Below are positions 1-8,420 of a DNA stretch of 42,140 bases, in pieces (the stretch's first letter is position 1; each line of letters opens with the position of its first letter). The notes under the pieces were generated by a model that had not been told where the DNA came from, did no database searches, and saw only the letters and a list, made by a program, of their open reading frames with translations. The DNA comes from CAYYTU01 sp964474655. GTDB taxonomy: Bacteria > Chloroflexota > Anaerolineae > B4-G1. Both the position numbers and the translations under genes were made by a program. Where the stretch lies: positions 1 through 42,140 of the forward strand of contig CAYYTU010000024.1 in the NCBI GenBank assembly GCA_964474655.1, in the 5' to 3' direction.

Positions 1-115
1 GGTTGTGGCACCACCAGCAGCTCAGCGGGCAGCCCTTGAGGAAGACGGTGGTGCGAATGCCCGGCCCGTCGTGGATGGAGAATTTCTTGACGTCGAAGAT
101 GATGCCCTTGTTCAC
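1..115 (-). CDS. Glycyl-radical-enzyme activating protein, radical SAM (N-terminal part, runs off the window)
   Basis: Read on the minus strand from a GTG at 115, this partial frame gives about 38 residues beginning VNKGIIFDVKKFSIHDGPG and continuing to CPLSCWWCHN. The C-x3-C-x2-C pattern is the radical SAM iron-sulfur motif, and the preceding IHDGPGIRTTVF block is typical of PflA-type activases that place a radical on a glycyl radical enzyme. A GGGAGG ribosome site lies at 121-126, about 5 bases before the GTG, which decides the start. The rest of the gene and its partner enzyme lie outside the window, so the substrate cannot be told. It is divergent from the mscS-like gene. The family call is firm; the exact activase type is open. 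Confidence 0.85.
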   Translation of the reverse strand, partial: MNKGIIFDVKKFSIHDGPGIRTTVFLKGCPLSCWWCHN

Positions 116-132
116 CTCGGCCTCCCAGCTCG

Positions 133-161
133 ATTGTACCCCGTGGCAAGCGCCGCGGCAA
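133..161 (-). promoter_or_regulatory. Sigma-70-like promoter for the glycyl-radical activase gene
   Basis: On the minus strand TTGCCG (161-156) is followed after 17 bp by TACAAT (138-133). The start would be near 126, leaving a very short leader that just contains the ribosome site. The promoter abuts the truncated repeat copy at 166-201. Confidence 0.45.
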
Positions 162-165
162 GCGG

Positions 166-201
166 ATGCATCTAAGGTGCTTGGAAACTGCTTCGTTTGC
201 C
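166..201 (+). repeat. Truncated copy C of a 12-bp-TIR repeat family
   Basis: This stretch matches the right end of the full copies at 12777-12865 and 36436-36513: an ATGCATCTA-like block, then the terminal GCTTCGTTTGCC (190-201). The matching left half (GGCAAACGAAGC and beyond) is not recognisable here; only a loosely similar GGCAAGCG lies at 145-152 and 158-165. It sits in the divergent intergenic region between the activase and the mscS-like gene. Confidence 0.6.
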
Positions 202-216
202 CTCCGGGCCGTGAGC

Positions 217-244
217 TTTCCTTCGAAACATCACCTGGTATAAT
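217..244 (+). promoter_or_regulatory. Probable promoter of the mscS-like gene
   Basis: A consensus TATAAT lies at 239-244. The best upstream hexamer is TTTCCT at 217-222 with a 16-bp spacer, which is weak. The -10 is embedded in the near-palindrome GGTATAATACC. The start codon is 55 bp downstream. Confidence 0.45.
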
Positions 245-298
245 ACCAAGGTTGAAGTAACGATAACACTTTACCAAGCAACCAAGGAAGGAGTAACC

Positions 299-1138
299 TT
301 GTTCGACTTTGGCAGTACATTTCAAGACCTGGTTAGAGAGGCCATTCTATTCCTACCTAGCTTGATCGCGGCGATCATCATGTTTGTGACATCGTTGCTG
401 CTATCCGGCGCGGCAGCGCGCTGGGCGCGCCAGAGCACAAAGAAAACGATTGCGGACGAGGAGACGCGCCGCCTGCTCGCCAAGATCGTGCGCTGGGGCA
501 TGCTTGGCATCGGCACCACCGTGGCCCTAGAACAAGTCCAGTTTGATGTGACGAGCTTCGTAGCCGGCCTAGGCATCGCCGGCATCACCGTGGGGTTTGC
601 CCTGCAGGACATCGCCCGCAACTTCGTATCTGGCATCCTGCTGCTGGTGCGACAGCCTTTCAAAATCGGCGACGCGGTCGAGGTCGCCGGGCACGCCGGC
701 ATAGTGAAGGAGATCACGACCAGAGATACGGTGATCAAGACGTGGGACGGTGTGCTGGAGATCATTCCCAACATCGACGTCTTCACCAAGCCGATCGTCA
801 ACTATTCCGAGCTGCCGCTCCGTCGGCGCACGATCATGATCGGCCTCGGTTACGGGCAAGACGTGGAGCAAGCCAAACAGACCTTTCTGCAGGCCCTTCA
901 AACTGTAGAAGGTGTGGCGGACGATCCTCCACCGAACATCCTGGCGGAGGGATTGGGCGACTCGGCGATGACGCTGTCCGCCCGGTTCTGGGTCAACCAA
1001 GAGACGCACGATCTGTTCGAGACGCATTCCAGAGCGGTACGAGCTATCAACGACGCCTCCGAAGAAGAGGGTATCGACCTTCCCTACCCAACCCAGACGC
1101 TACGTCTGGAGGGCAATTGGCCCGTTGAGACGGCGTAA
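299..1138 (+). CDS. Small-conductance mechanosensitive channel (MscS family)
   Basis: The 279-residue product is a membrane channel expected to release solutes on hypo-osmotic shock. Two hydrophobic helices occupy about residues 14-40 and 64-85. The pore helix region follows at about 88-120, with the glycine/alanine-rich GLGIAGITVGFALQDIARNF that marks MscS TM3. After it comes the beta domain (FKIGDAVEVAGHAGIVKEI) and the mixed C-terminal vestibule. The length is close to the minimal MscS (E. coli MscS has 286 residues). The start is a TTG at 299 preceded by GGAAGGAG at about 286-293; the next ATG would remove the first helix. It is followed by the CPBP gene after 78 bp. Family assignment is secure; substrate selectivity is not visible. 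Confidence 0.92.
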   Translation: MFDFGSTFQDLVREAILFLPSLIAAIIMFVTSLLLSGAAARWARQSTKKTIADEETRRLLAKIVRWGMLGIGTTVALEQVQFDVTSFVAGLGIAGITVGFALQDIARNFVSGILLLVRQPFKIGDAVEVAGHAGIVKEITTRDTVIKTWDGVLEIIPNIDVFTKPIVNYSELPLRRRTIMIGLGYGQDVEQAKQTFLQALQTVEGVADDPPPNILAEGLGDSAMTLSARFWVNQETHDLFETHSRAVRAINDASEEEGIDLPYPTQTLRLEGNWPVETA

Positions 1139-1216
1139 CAATACGTTGAAGGGGAAATCCAGACAGACAACGGCCTGCATCACAGCTTTCTTTTCCAGCA
1201 GAGGGAGGATGAGTTA

Positions 1217-2320
1217 ATGAACCAAGTGAAACCCGCCAAAAAGCCAGTCACAATGATCAAGAATATTTTTTGGAACGCTGACGAGCGCCGTATGCGAGCT
1301 TTGTGGCGGATGATCGGGCAGCTGATACTGCTGCTGATCATCGCAACCCCCTTGCAGATGATCCTGGGGTTCGTCGGCTTCAGAATGTTGATGGTTCGCG
1401 AAGGCATCAGTCTGGATCAGTTGTCGGACCCAGAAGCGACGCAACAACTCGACCCTCAGGCCGTTCAGCAATTCTTCGGCCAAACACCGATCCTGTTGAT
1501 CTTCTCGACGGTAGGGATGCTCATCGCGTTCGTAGCCAGCATCTGGCTGGCGGGACGCTTCCTGGATAAGCGGCCCTTCGCCGACTTTGGGCTCCATCTG
1601 AACAAAGACTGGTGGCTGGACCTCGGCTTCGGGCTGGGGCTGGGCGCTCTGCTGATGCTCGTGATCTTCCTGATCGAGCTGGTCGCTGGCTGGGTGACGG
1701 TCCAAGGAACGTTCGTCACCCGCGATCCCGACGCGCCCTTCCTCGGCGCTTTATTGCCGCCCCTGGTCACATTCCTGGCCGTGGGGGTCTACGAGGAGCT
1801 GTTAAGTCGCGGCTACCACTTGCAAAACATCGCCGAGGGGCTAAACTTGGAGCGGATTGGACCGCGCGGGGCTATTGCGCTGGCCACCCTGCTCTCATCG
1901 GCCATCTTCGGCGCCCTCCACATCGGCAACCCCAACGCCAGCTTCGTCAGCACCTTTAACATCTCCATCGCTGGGGTCTTCCTGGCGCTGGGATATCTGC
2001 TGACCGGCGAGCTGGCGATCCCGATCGGGCTCCACATCACCTGGAACTTCTTCCAGGGTAACGTGTTCGGCTTCCCCGTCAGCGGCACCGACTTCAGATC
2101 GGCCACCTTCATCGCCATCGAACAGGGAGGCCCCGACGCGCTGACCGGAGGCGCCTTCGGCCCGGAGGCTGGGCTGATCGGCCTGGGTGCGATGGCCATC
2201 GGGATAACGCTGACCTGCCTGTGGGTACGTTGGCGCTATGGCGCCGCCACGCTCCAAACTTCGTTGGCCGAGCCGCCCCACCACCCATCAAACAACAGAG
2301 AAGGTGAAGATTTTTCGTGA
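1217..2320 (+). CDS. CPBP family intramembrane metalloprotease (CAAX protease-like)
   Basis: The 367-residue protein has multiple hydrophobic segments and the conserved CPBP (ABI) signature: EELLSRG (E-E-x3-R) near residue 195, a second histidine block GALHIGNPNAS, and HITWNFFQGNVFG with the H-x3-N pattern near residue 275. These residues form the glutamate/histidine site of Rce1-type intramembrane endopeptidases. Substrates of bacterial members are mostly unknown; some act in bacteriocin immunity or protein maturation. A ribosome site (GGGAGG) lies 5' of the ATG. The 3' end overlaps the GTG of ftsH by 4 bp, so the two are probably translationally coupled, which suggests a shared role in membrane protein turnover (inference). 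Confidence 0.9.
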   Translation: MNQVKPAKKPVTMIKNIFWNADERRMRALWRMIGQLILLLIIATPLQMILGFVGFRMLMVREGISLDQLSDPEATQQLDPQAVQQFFGQTPILLIFSTVGMLIAFVASIWLAGRFLDKRPFADFGLHLNKDWWLDLGFGLGLGALLMLVIFLIELVAGWVTVQGTFVTRDPDAPFLGALLPPLVTFLAVGVYEELLSRGYHLQNIAEGLNLERIGPRGAIALATLLSSAIFGALHIGNPNASFVSTFNISIAGVFLALGYLLTGELAIPIGLHITWNFFQGNVFGFPVSGTDFRSATFIAIEQGGPDALTGGAFGPEAGLIGLGAMAIGITLTCLWVRWRYGAATLQTSLAEPPHHPSNNREGEDFS

Positions 2321-4254
2321 AATTACCAAAACCAAACCATCCTGGAAAGAGCGACCAAGAACAAGAAAAGGACCAGCCACAACGTCAACCCCGGTCTGTG
2401 GGCTGTAGTATGAGCGGCCTGCTCCTGTGGGTACTGCTGGGGATAGCCCTCGCTTCCGTGCTCTGGGGCCCCCTGAGCGAGGCGTTGAATCTGAACGGCG
2501 CGCCTCAGATCAGCTACACCGTCTTCCGCCAGCAAATCCAACGTGGCAACGTCGAACAAGTGACCGTGACAGGAGAGCAGATTCGGGGCCGATTGAAGGA
2601 ACCGAGCACATTACAAACCGACGAGGAAGAAGCGCCCGAGTACATTGAGTTCACCACATACTTGCCCTCCTTTGGCGATGAAGAGCTGCTCAACATGCTG
2701 GAATCAGAGGGCGTCGAAGTGGAGACCCAGCCGGAACAAGCATTTTCTTGGATCGATATCGCCATCAACGTAGTACCGATCCTGCTGATGATCGGCTTTG
2801 CCTATATGATCTTTGGCCAGATGCGCGGGCGTGGGGGCGGAAACGTCTTCTCCATCTTCTCAATGCGAGAAAGCCAGGCCAAGCTCTACGATCGGCGTAA
2901 GGAGCGCACCACATTCGACGACGTGGCCGGCTTGCGCGGACCCAAGACCGAGCTGCGAGAGGTGATCTCCTTCCTCAAAAGCCCGGAGCGCTTCCAGCGT
3001 CTGGGCGGCGAGATTCCAAGAGGCGTGTTGCTGATCGGACCGCCGGGCACGGGCAAGACTCTATTGGCCCGCGCCGTCGCGGGCGAGGCCGACGTACCTT
3101 TTTTCAGCATCACCGGATCCAATTTTATGGAGATGTTCGTCGGCGTCGGGGCCTCCCGCGTGAGAGACCTCTTCGAAGAGGCGAAGAAGTCATCGCCGAG
3201 CATCATCTTCATCGACGAGCTGGACTCGATCGGCCGTCGGCGCGGGGCCGGACTGGGCGGCGGGCACGACGAGCGGGAGCAGACGCTCAACCAGCTGCTT
3301 TCTGAGATGGACGGGTTCGATCCGCAGGAGGACGTGATCGTGATAGCGGCCACCAACCGACCCGACATCCTCGACCCGGCCCTACTGCGCCCCGGCCGCT
3401 TCGACCGTCGAATCAACGTCGACCTGCCCACGCTACAAGATCGCGAGGAGATTCTAGAGATACACGCTCGCGACAAGAAGATCGCGGACAAGGTTGACCT
3501 GAAGCGGGTAGCGCGGGGTACGCCGGGCTTCAGCGGCGCCGACCTGGAGAACCTGCTCAACGAGGCCGCCCTGCTGGCCGCCCGCAAGGACAAGAGTGCA
3601 GTTGAGAGTGAGGACATTGAGGCCGCGCGCGACAAAGTCCTGATGGGACTGGAGCGGGAGAGCGTAGCGCTGACGGACGAGGAGTGCAAGCTGATCGCCT
3701 ATCACGAATCCGGACATGCCCTGCTGGCGGCCCTGCTACCCCACGCCGATCCCATCCACAAGGTGACCATCGTACCACGCGGGCGGGCGATGGGCGTCAC
3801 GCAGCAGCTCCCCGAACGAGACAAATACATCTACCGCCGCGAGTATATGCTGGATCGGCTGGCCGTGATGATGGGCGGCCGGGCAGCCGAGGACCTGGTG
3901 CTGAGCACATCGACCAGCGGCGCGGAGAACGATCTCAAACAAGCAACCCAGCTGGCCCGCAAAATGGTGCTGGACTGGGGGATGAGCAAGCACTTGGAGC
4001 ACGTGGCCTTGGGCGGGGGCAGCGAGAAGGTCTTCCTGGGGCAACAGATCGCCCAACAACGGGATTATAGCGAGCAGACAGCGCGTGAGATCGACGAGGA
4101 GATCAAGAAGATCCTGAACGAATCCTTCAACCGAGCGATCTCCACGCTACAAGCGCACCGCCAGGAGCTGGAACAACTGGCCAATATCTTGCTGGAAAAA
4201 GAGGAGATTCCAGGCGAAGAGGTGCTAGAACTGCTCGGCGTAGAACAAGAGTAG
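2317..4254 (+). CDS. ftsH: ATP-dependent zinc metalloprotease FtsH
   Basis: This 645-residue membrane-bound AAA+ protease degrades misfolded membrane proteins and regulatory proteins. It has two transmembrane helices (about 33-51 and 148-167) around an extracytoplasmic domain. The AAA module has Walker A GPPGTGKT at 241-248, Walker B IIFIDELDSIG and the second region of homology ATNRPDILDPALLRPGRFD. The peptidase domain carries HESGH (HExxH zinc site) near residue 465. A hydrophilic extension of about 30 residues precedes TM1. The start is a GTG that overlaps the CPBP stop (GTGA). Length and motif order match FtsH fully. It belongs to the plus-strand cluster that continues into the receiver-ATPase gene after 84 bp. 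Confidence 0.97.
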   Translation: MKLPKPNHPGKSDQEQEKDQPQRQPRSVGCSMSGLLLWVLLGIALASVLWGPLSEALNLNGAPQISYTVFRQQIQRGNVEQVTVTGEQIRGRLKEPSTLQTDEEEAPEYIEFTTYLPSFGDEELLNMLESEGVEVETQPEQAFSWIDIAINVVPILLMIGFAYMIFGQMRGRGGGNVFSIFSMRESQAKLYDRRKERTTFDDVAGLRGPKTELREVISFLKSPERFQRLGGEIPRGVLLIGPPGTGKTLLARAVAGEADVPFFSITGSNFMEMFVGVGASRVRDLFEEAKKSSPSIIFIDELDSIGRRRGAGLGGGHDEREQTLNQLLSEMDGFDPQEDVIVIAATNRPDILDPALLRPGRFDRRINVDLPTLQDREEILEIHARDKKIADKVDLKRVARGTPGFSGADLENLLNEAALLAARKDKSAVESEDIEAARDKVLMGLERESVALTDEECKLIAYHESGHALLAALLPHADPIHKVTIVPRGRAMGVTQQLPERDKYIYRREYMLDRLAVMMGGRAAEDLVLSTSTSGAENDLKQATQLARKMVLDWGMSKHLEHVALGGGSEKVFLGQQIAQQRDYSEQTAREIDEEIKKILNESFNRAISTLQAHRQELEQLANILLEKEEIPGEEVLELLGVEQE

Positions 4255-4338
4255 CAAGTAAGTTAACCAGAGACCAGAAACAAGCGCTGCCGACAATTAG
4301 ATCCGTGCGCTGAGACCAGAGTATTCCAAGGGAGCGCT

Positions 4339-5487
4339 ATGACCAAGAGGATTCTAGTCATTGACGATGAGTTACAAACCCTGAAACTGGTTGGGCTGGT
4401 GCTCGAAAAGCGGGGTTATGATATCATCGCCGCCCACACAGGCGCCCAAGGGTTAGAGAAAGCTCAGACACAACACCCAGATTTAATCATCCTGGACATT
4501 ATGATGCCCGATATCGACGGCTATGAAGTCACCCGTCGGCTGCGCACCAATTCAGACACCGCCGATATCCCCATCATCATGTTCACCGCCAAACAGAATC
4601 TGGACAATAAAGTCGCCGGGTTCAAGGCCGGAGCCGACGACTACCTGACCAAACCCGTCCATCCGGCCGAGATGGTAGCGCGGGTGGAAGCCGTGCTACA
4701 GCGTTCAGAGCGCAAAAGGGCAGATCAGGAACCAGAACCGTCAGCTTCATTGATCGGTTTTCTGGGCGCCAAGGGCGGCACGGGAACCTCCACCCTGGCG
4801 GTAAACGTGGCCGTCGCGTTGGCCCAAAGCCTGGCGAAGAAGCAATCCATCGCATTGGCCGAGCTGCGGACGGGTATGGCTAGCGCCGCCTTCCAACTGG
4901 GACTGCCACGCCATCAAGATATCGCCAACTTGCTCGACCGGCCAGCCGAGGAGATCGACGCTCAGCTGGTGGAAGCCCAGATGGAGGAGCACGGAAGCGG
5001 CCTGCTGGTCCTGAACGGACAGATTGAGCCCCCCGGCGTGGCCCAAAGAATGACTCCCGATCAAGCCATCACCATCGTCCACCATCTCACTGCCCAGGTC
5101 GATTATCTGCTCCTCGATCTGGGCGTGGGGCTGGAGGAGGTCAACCGCCACCTACTGCCCCAATGCCAAACTACCGTCGTAACTATTGAGCCCAATCGAG
5201 TCTCCATTACGCTGGCTCAAGTGCTGATCGACGAGATGACCCGGGAGCTGAGCATCCCCAGGCATAGAGCAGCGATCGTTCAGATCAAGAAGAACCGCTC
5301 CGGCTCCACTTTCAACCGATCGACCATCGAAGGCTTGCTCCAGAAGGAATTGACCGGCGCCATCCCGCCAGCTCCAGAGACTGCATTCAAATCGACCGAA
5401 GAGGGCATCCCGATGGTGATGATGCAAGCGGAAAGCATCGTGGCCACACAGTTCCGGACGCTGGCCGAACGACTGAGTGAGGCATAG
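4339..5487 (+). CDS. Receiver domain fused to a CpaE/MinD-like ATPase
   Basis: Residues 1-120 are a CheY-like receiver with the acidic pair DD near 9-10, the phospho-acceptor aspartate in LIILDIMMPD (about residue 54) and the conserved lysine in LTKP (about 105). After a short charged linker, a ParA/MinD-type ATPase begins with FLGAKGGTGTSTLA, a deviant Walker A, and runs to the C-terminus. The arrangement is that of CpaE-like proteins, which place pilus or secretion machinery or take part in two-component signalling. No tad/cpa pilus genes are next to it. The start ATG at 4339 has GGGAGCG upstream. It lies 2 bp before nfi, so it is probably co-transcribed. A partner kinase could be the one at 7014-8219 (inference). 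Confidence 0.88.
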   Translation: MTKRILVIDDELQTLKLVGLVLEKRGYDIIAAHTGAQGLEKAQTQHPDLIILDIMMPDIDGYEVTRRLRTNSDTADIPIIMFTAKQNLDNKVAGFKAGADDYLTKPVHPAEMVARVEAVLQRSERKRADQEPEPSASLIGFLGAKGGTGTSTLAVNVAVALAQSLAKKQSIALAELRTGMASAAFQLGLPRHQDIANLLDRPAEEIDAQLVEAQMEEHGSGLLVLNGQIEPPGVAQRMTPDQAITIVHHLTAQVDYLLLDLGVGLEEVNRHLLPQCQTTVVTIEPNRVSITLAQVLIDEMTRELSIPRHRAAIVQIKKNRSGSTFNRSTIEGLLQKELTGAIPPAPETAFKSTEEGIPMVMMQAESIVATQFRTLAERLSEA

Positions 5488-5489
5488 CA

Positions 5490-6245
5490 ATGGAGCCCGT
5501 CGTTACCCACCCCTGGGACGTCTCACCGGACGAAGCGAAGGCGATCCAGCGCCAGCTGCAAGAACACCTCATCATCGAACCCGTCGAACCTGCGCCAGAG
5601 ATCGTCGCAGGCGTGGACGTCAGCGCGAAGGGCGACCAGGCCCGAGCGGCAGTGGTGCTGCTCACCTACCCAGATCTGATCCCATTCCAATCTGTGACCG
5701 CCACCAAGCCGATCACGTTCCCCTACATGCCGGGGTTGCTGGCCTTCCGCGAGGGCCCGGTGGTGCTGGAAGCGCTGGAGCAAGTGGCAGAACAGCCGGA
5801 CGTTATCATCTTCGACGCGCAAGGGCTGGCCCATCCGCGGCGAATGGGACTGGCCACTCACCTGGGCATTCTGCTGGACGCGCCGGCCGTGGGATGCGCC
5901 AAGTCGCGCCTGATCGGGACACACGAATCACCCGATCAAGCGAAAGGCAGCTGGACGCCGCTGATCGACGGTGGTGAGACGATCGGTGCCGTGGTGCGAA
6001 CGCGCGAGAACGTCAGCCCGGTCTTCGTCTCCCTCGGGCATCGCGTCGATCTGGAATCCTCAATCGATCTGGTGCTGAGCTGCGCCCCGCGCTACCGGCT
6101 ACCAGAGACGACGCGCTGGGCAGACCGCGTGGCCGGCAGCGCAAAAGTACGCCAGGACTTCCTGAATATGACGCCCCGTCATAATACTCAGCGGGAGGAG
6201 ACACGGAACGGAGTAACGGAAACCAGCAAACACACGCCCACGTGA
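5490..6245 (+). CDS. nfi: Endonuclease V (deoxyinosine 3'-endonuclease)
   Basis: The 251-residue protein belongs to the Nfi family, which nicks DNA or RNA near deaminated adenine. Visible family blocks are AGVDVSAKG (metal-binding aspartate), the PYMPGLLAFREGP wedge motif, VIIFDAQGLAHPRRMGLATHLG (second acidic ligand and conserved histidine) and VGCAKSRLIG. A C-terminal GHRVDLESSIDLVLSC is also typical. The ATG lies 2 bp after the stop of the receiver-ATPase gene, and the 3' end overlaps the Sir2 gene, so it is inside an operon. The last 20 or so residues (RHNTQREETRNGVTETSKHTPT) are a low-complexity tail outside the family core. Confidence 0.95.
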   Translation: MEPVVTHPWDVSPDEAKAIQRQLQEHLIIEPVEPAPEIVAGVDVSAKGDQARAAVVLLTYPDLIPFQSVTATKPITFPYMPGLLAFREGPVVLEALEQVAEQPDVIIFDAQGLAHPRRMGLATHLGILLDAPAVGCAKSRLIGTHESPDQAKGSWTPLIDGGETIGAVVRTRENVSPVFVSLGHRVDLESSIDLVLSCAPRYRLPETTRWADRVAGSAKVRQDFLNMTPRHNTQREETRNGVTETSKHTPT

Positions 6246-7003
6246 TGATGAAGGAACACGAGGATATCGCCCAAGCGGCTGCACTGCTACGCGAGGCCCA
6301 CCACCCCGTCGCGCTGACGGGAGCAGGCATCAGCACTCCCTCCGGCATCCCCGACTTCCGCACCCCGGAGTCTGGGCTGTGGGAGCAAGCAAACCCGATG
6401 GAAGTGGCCTCCATCTTCGCCTTTCGACGCCGCCCGCGCGCCTTCTACGACTGGATCCGCCCGCTGGCGGAGACGATGCTCTCAGCTCGCCCCAATCCCG
6501 GCCACCAGGCACTGGCGGAGATGGAAGACGCCGGATGCCTCCAGGCCATCATCACTCAGAACATCGACGGGCTCCATCAAGAGGCCGGTTCGCAAGAAGT
6601 ATTGGAGATCCACGGTCACGTGCGAGAAGCCACCTGCATAGATTGTCAACGCTCGTTCCCCACCGGCGAGATGTTAGAGAATCTGCTCGCCGACAAAGAG
6701 GTACCCCACTGCCCCGCCTGCGACGGCGTCTTGAAGCCCAATGTGGTACTCTTCGGTGAGCAGCTGCCCGGAGAGGTCTTCGACGCGGCGACACAGCACG
6801 TTCAACAGGCCGACCTGATGCTCGTGGCCGGATCGTCGCTTGAAGTAGCACCGGTCTCACGATTCCCGATGGACGTCCACCGCAGCGCCGGGCGCCTCAT
6901 CGTGGTCAATCTGACGCGCACGTACGTGGACGACGTGGCTGAAATCGTGATCCACGGCGACGTCGTCGACGTATTACCCCGCATCGCGGCAGCCTGCGCG
7001 TAG
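6242..7003 (+). CDS. cobB: Sir2-family NAD-dependent protein deacylase
   Basis: The 253-residue sirtuin removes acyl groups from lysines with NAD as co-substrate. It shows the NAD-binding GAGIS and GIPDFRTPESGLWE blocks, TQNIDGLHQEAG with the NID active-site loop, the catalytic histidine in EIHGH, and a zinc ribbon CIDC...CPAC. VAGSSLEVAPVSRFP and a late hydrophobic VNLTRT complete the Rossmann core. Possible starts are GTG 6242, ATG 6245 or ATG 6248; all overlap or touch the nfi stop. The histidine kinase follows after 10 bp. The symbol follows the general bacterial usage; which acyl group it prefers is unknown. Confidence 0.93.
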   Translation: MMMKEHEDIAQAAALLREAHHPVALTGAGISTPSGIPDFRTPESGLWEQANPMEVASIFAFRRRPRAFYDWIRPLAETMLSARPNPGHQALAEMEDAGCLQAIITQNIDGLHQEAGSQEVLEIHGHVREATCIDCQRSFPTGEMLENLLADKEVPHCPACDGVLKPNVVLFGEQLPGEVFDAATQHVQQADLMLVAGSSLEVAPVSRFPMDVHRSAGRLIVVNLTRTYVDDVAEIVIHGDVVDVLPRIAAACA

Positions 7004-7013
7004 GAGAAACGCT

Positions 7014-8219
7014 ATGACCAAACATAAGCCACAACTACAAGACCGCGTCACGCAGCTCGAACGCCTGATTCAGGTCAGTCGCTCCCTCAACTCCACCCTC
7101 GACCTTCACCAGCTGCTCCATCGCATCGTCACCACGGCGCAAGAGATCACCAACACCGAGGCCTGCTCCATCTTGCTGCTGGACTATGAAGGGGAAAAAC
7201 TACATTTCGAGGCCGCCACCAATATGCGCGGCGTGCGATCGATCGTGGTGCCTATGGAGAATAGCATAGCGGGCCAGGTGGTAAAGAACGGGGAGCCGCT
7301 CATTATCCAGGACGTCGAAGAGGACTCCCGAGTTTACCGCGAGGTCGACGAGGAATCCGATCTGGTCACGCATTCGCTGCTCGCCGTGCCTATGATCGCT
7401 CGGGAGGACGTGATCGGCGTGTTGGAGGCGGTCAACAAAGCGAACGGAAAGCCCTTCTCGGATACAGACGTCGATCTGTTGACCGTGCTCAGCAATCAGG
7501 CCGCCATCGCGGTGCATAACGCGCTGCTCTTCCAACAATCTGACTTCATCGCCGAGATTATACACGAAATGCGCACCCCCCTGACGTCGATCATCTCTTA
7601 TGCCGAACTGATCAAGGAACCCGAGGTGAACGCCGAACAACGTATCTCATTCGCCAATATCATCGAACAAGAGGCCGAACGCCTCAATAAGATGACAGAG
7701 CGGTTCCTCGAGCTGGCACGCCTGGAATCCGGCCGCGCCACGCTGGTCCAGGAACCAATCGACCTCGGCACTGTGATCCGAATGGCGGTCAACGTGCTAC
7801 GGCCTCAGGCCAACGCAGAAGGGATCAGCCTCGCGGTCGAGATACCGCCCCATCTACCCGCCATCAAGGGCGACGCCCAGCGCCTCCATCAGGTGATGAT
7901 CAATCTGCTGGATAACGCGATCAAGTATTGTCAAGCGGGGGACTCCGTGACCGTGAGGGCAGAAACTCAGGCGAACGGTATAGCTGTGGTGGTTGCCGAC
8001 ACCGGCCCTGGTATCCCCGCCGAGGAGATGCCGCACATCTTCGAACGCTTCTACCGCGCGCGGGGACACGAGAGAAACACCTCTGGGACCGGGTTGGGGC
8101 TCGCCATCGTGCAGCAGATCATCAAAGCGCACGGCGGGGAGATCGACGTCAGCAGCGAGCTGGGCGAGGGGACGCAGATCATCTTTAAGCTGCCATCCAA
8201 TAGCAGAGACACACGTTAG
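7014..8219 (+). CDS. GAF-domain sensor histidine kinase
   Basis: The 401-residue kinase has no membrane segment and should be cytoplasmic. A short coiled start is followed by a GAF sensor domain (about residues 25-175). HisKA comes next with the H-box IIHEMRTPLTSI near residue 190 (phospho-acceptor histidine). The HATPase_c domain has the N-box HQVMINLLDNAIKYC, the G1 box DTGPGIP, an F-box FERFYRARG and the G2 box GTGLGLAI. The ATG is preceded by TAGGAGAAA. It is the last gene of the plus-strand cluster and could phosphorylate the receiver at 4339-5487 (inference). The GAF ligand is unknown. Confidence 0.93.
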   Translation: MTKHKPQLQDRVTQLERLIQVSRSLNSTLDLHQLLHRIVTTAQEITNTEACSILLLDYEGEKLHFEAATNMRGVRSIVVPMENSIAGQVVKNGEPLIIQDVEEDSRVYREVDEESDLVTHSLLAVPMIAREDVIGVLEAVNKANGKPFSDTDVDLLTVLSNQAAIAVHNALLFQQSDFIAEIIHEMRTPLTSIISYAELIKEPEVNAEQRISFANIIEQEAERLNKMTERFLELARLESGRATLVQEPIDLGTVIRMAVNVLRPQANAEGISLAVEIPPHLPAIKGDAQRLHQVMINLLDNAIKYCQAGDSVTVRAETQANGIAVVVADTGPGIPAEEMPHIFERFYRARGHERNTSGTGLGLAIVQQIIKAHGGEIDVSSELGEGTQIIFKLPSNSRDTR

Positions 8220-8420
8220 ATTGACAACTTAGCCCGCCTCCAATGTGGACGCCCGTCCCTTTGGACACGCATCTAATACTACTATGAGACAGAGTGCGAT
8301 TTTCGCCAGGTCGTCATCCTTCGACGGGCTTCGGCGTGAGCTCAGCCGAACGGCTCAGGATGACTATCGAGGTCTCGTTGTAGTACCAAGCCTCTGCTCG
8401 CCCTGAATCCACATTCCACA
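8220..8420. repeat. Convergent intergenic region with a REP-like inverted repeat
   Basis: No gene is seen. An imperfect palindrome spans 8313-8364: outer arms GTCATCCT (8313-8320) and AGGATGAC (8357-8364), inner arms AGCCG and CGGCT (8344-8355). It lies between the 3' ends of the kinase and the Clp1-like gene and could serve as a bidirectional stop or be a REP-type repeat. There is no T-tract. Confidence 0.4.

Noticed and set aside
3..260. 85-codon plus-strand frame at the window start
   Set aside because: It overlaps the radical SAM activase on the other strand and runs through a promoter and the truncated repeat.
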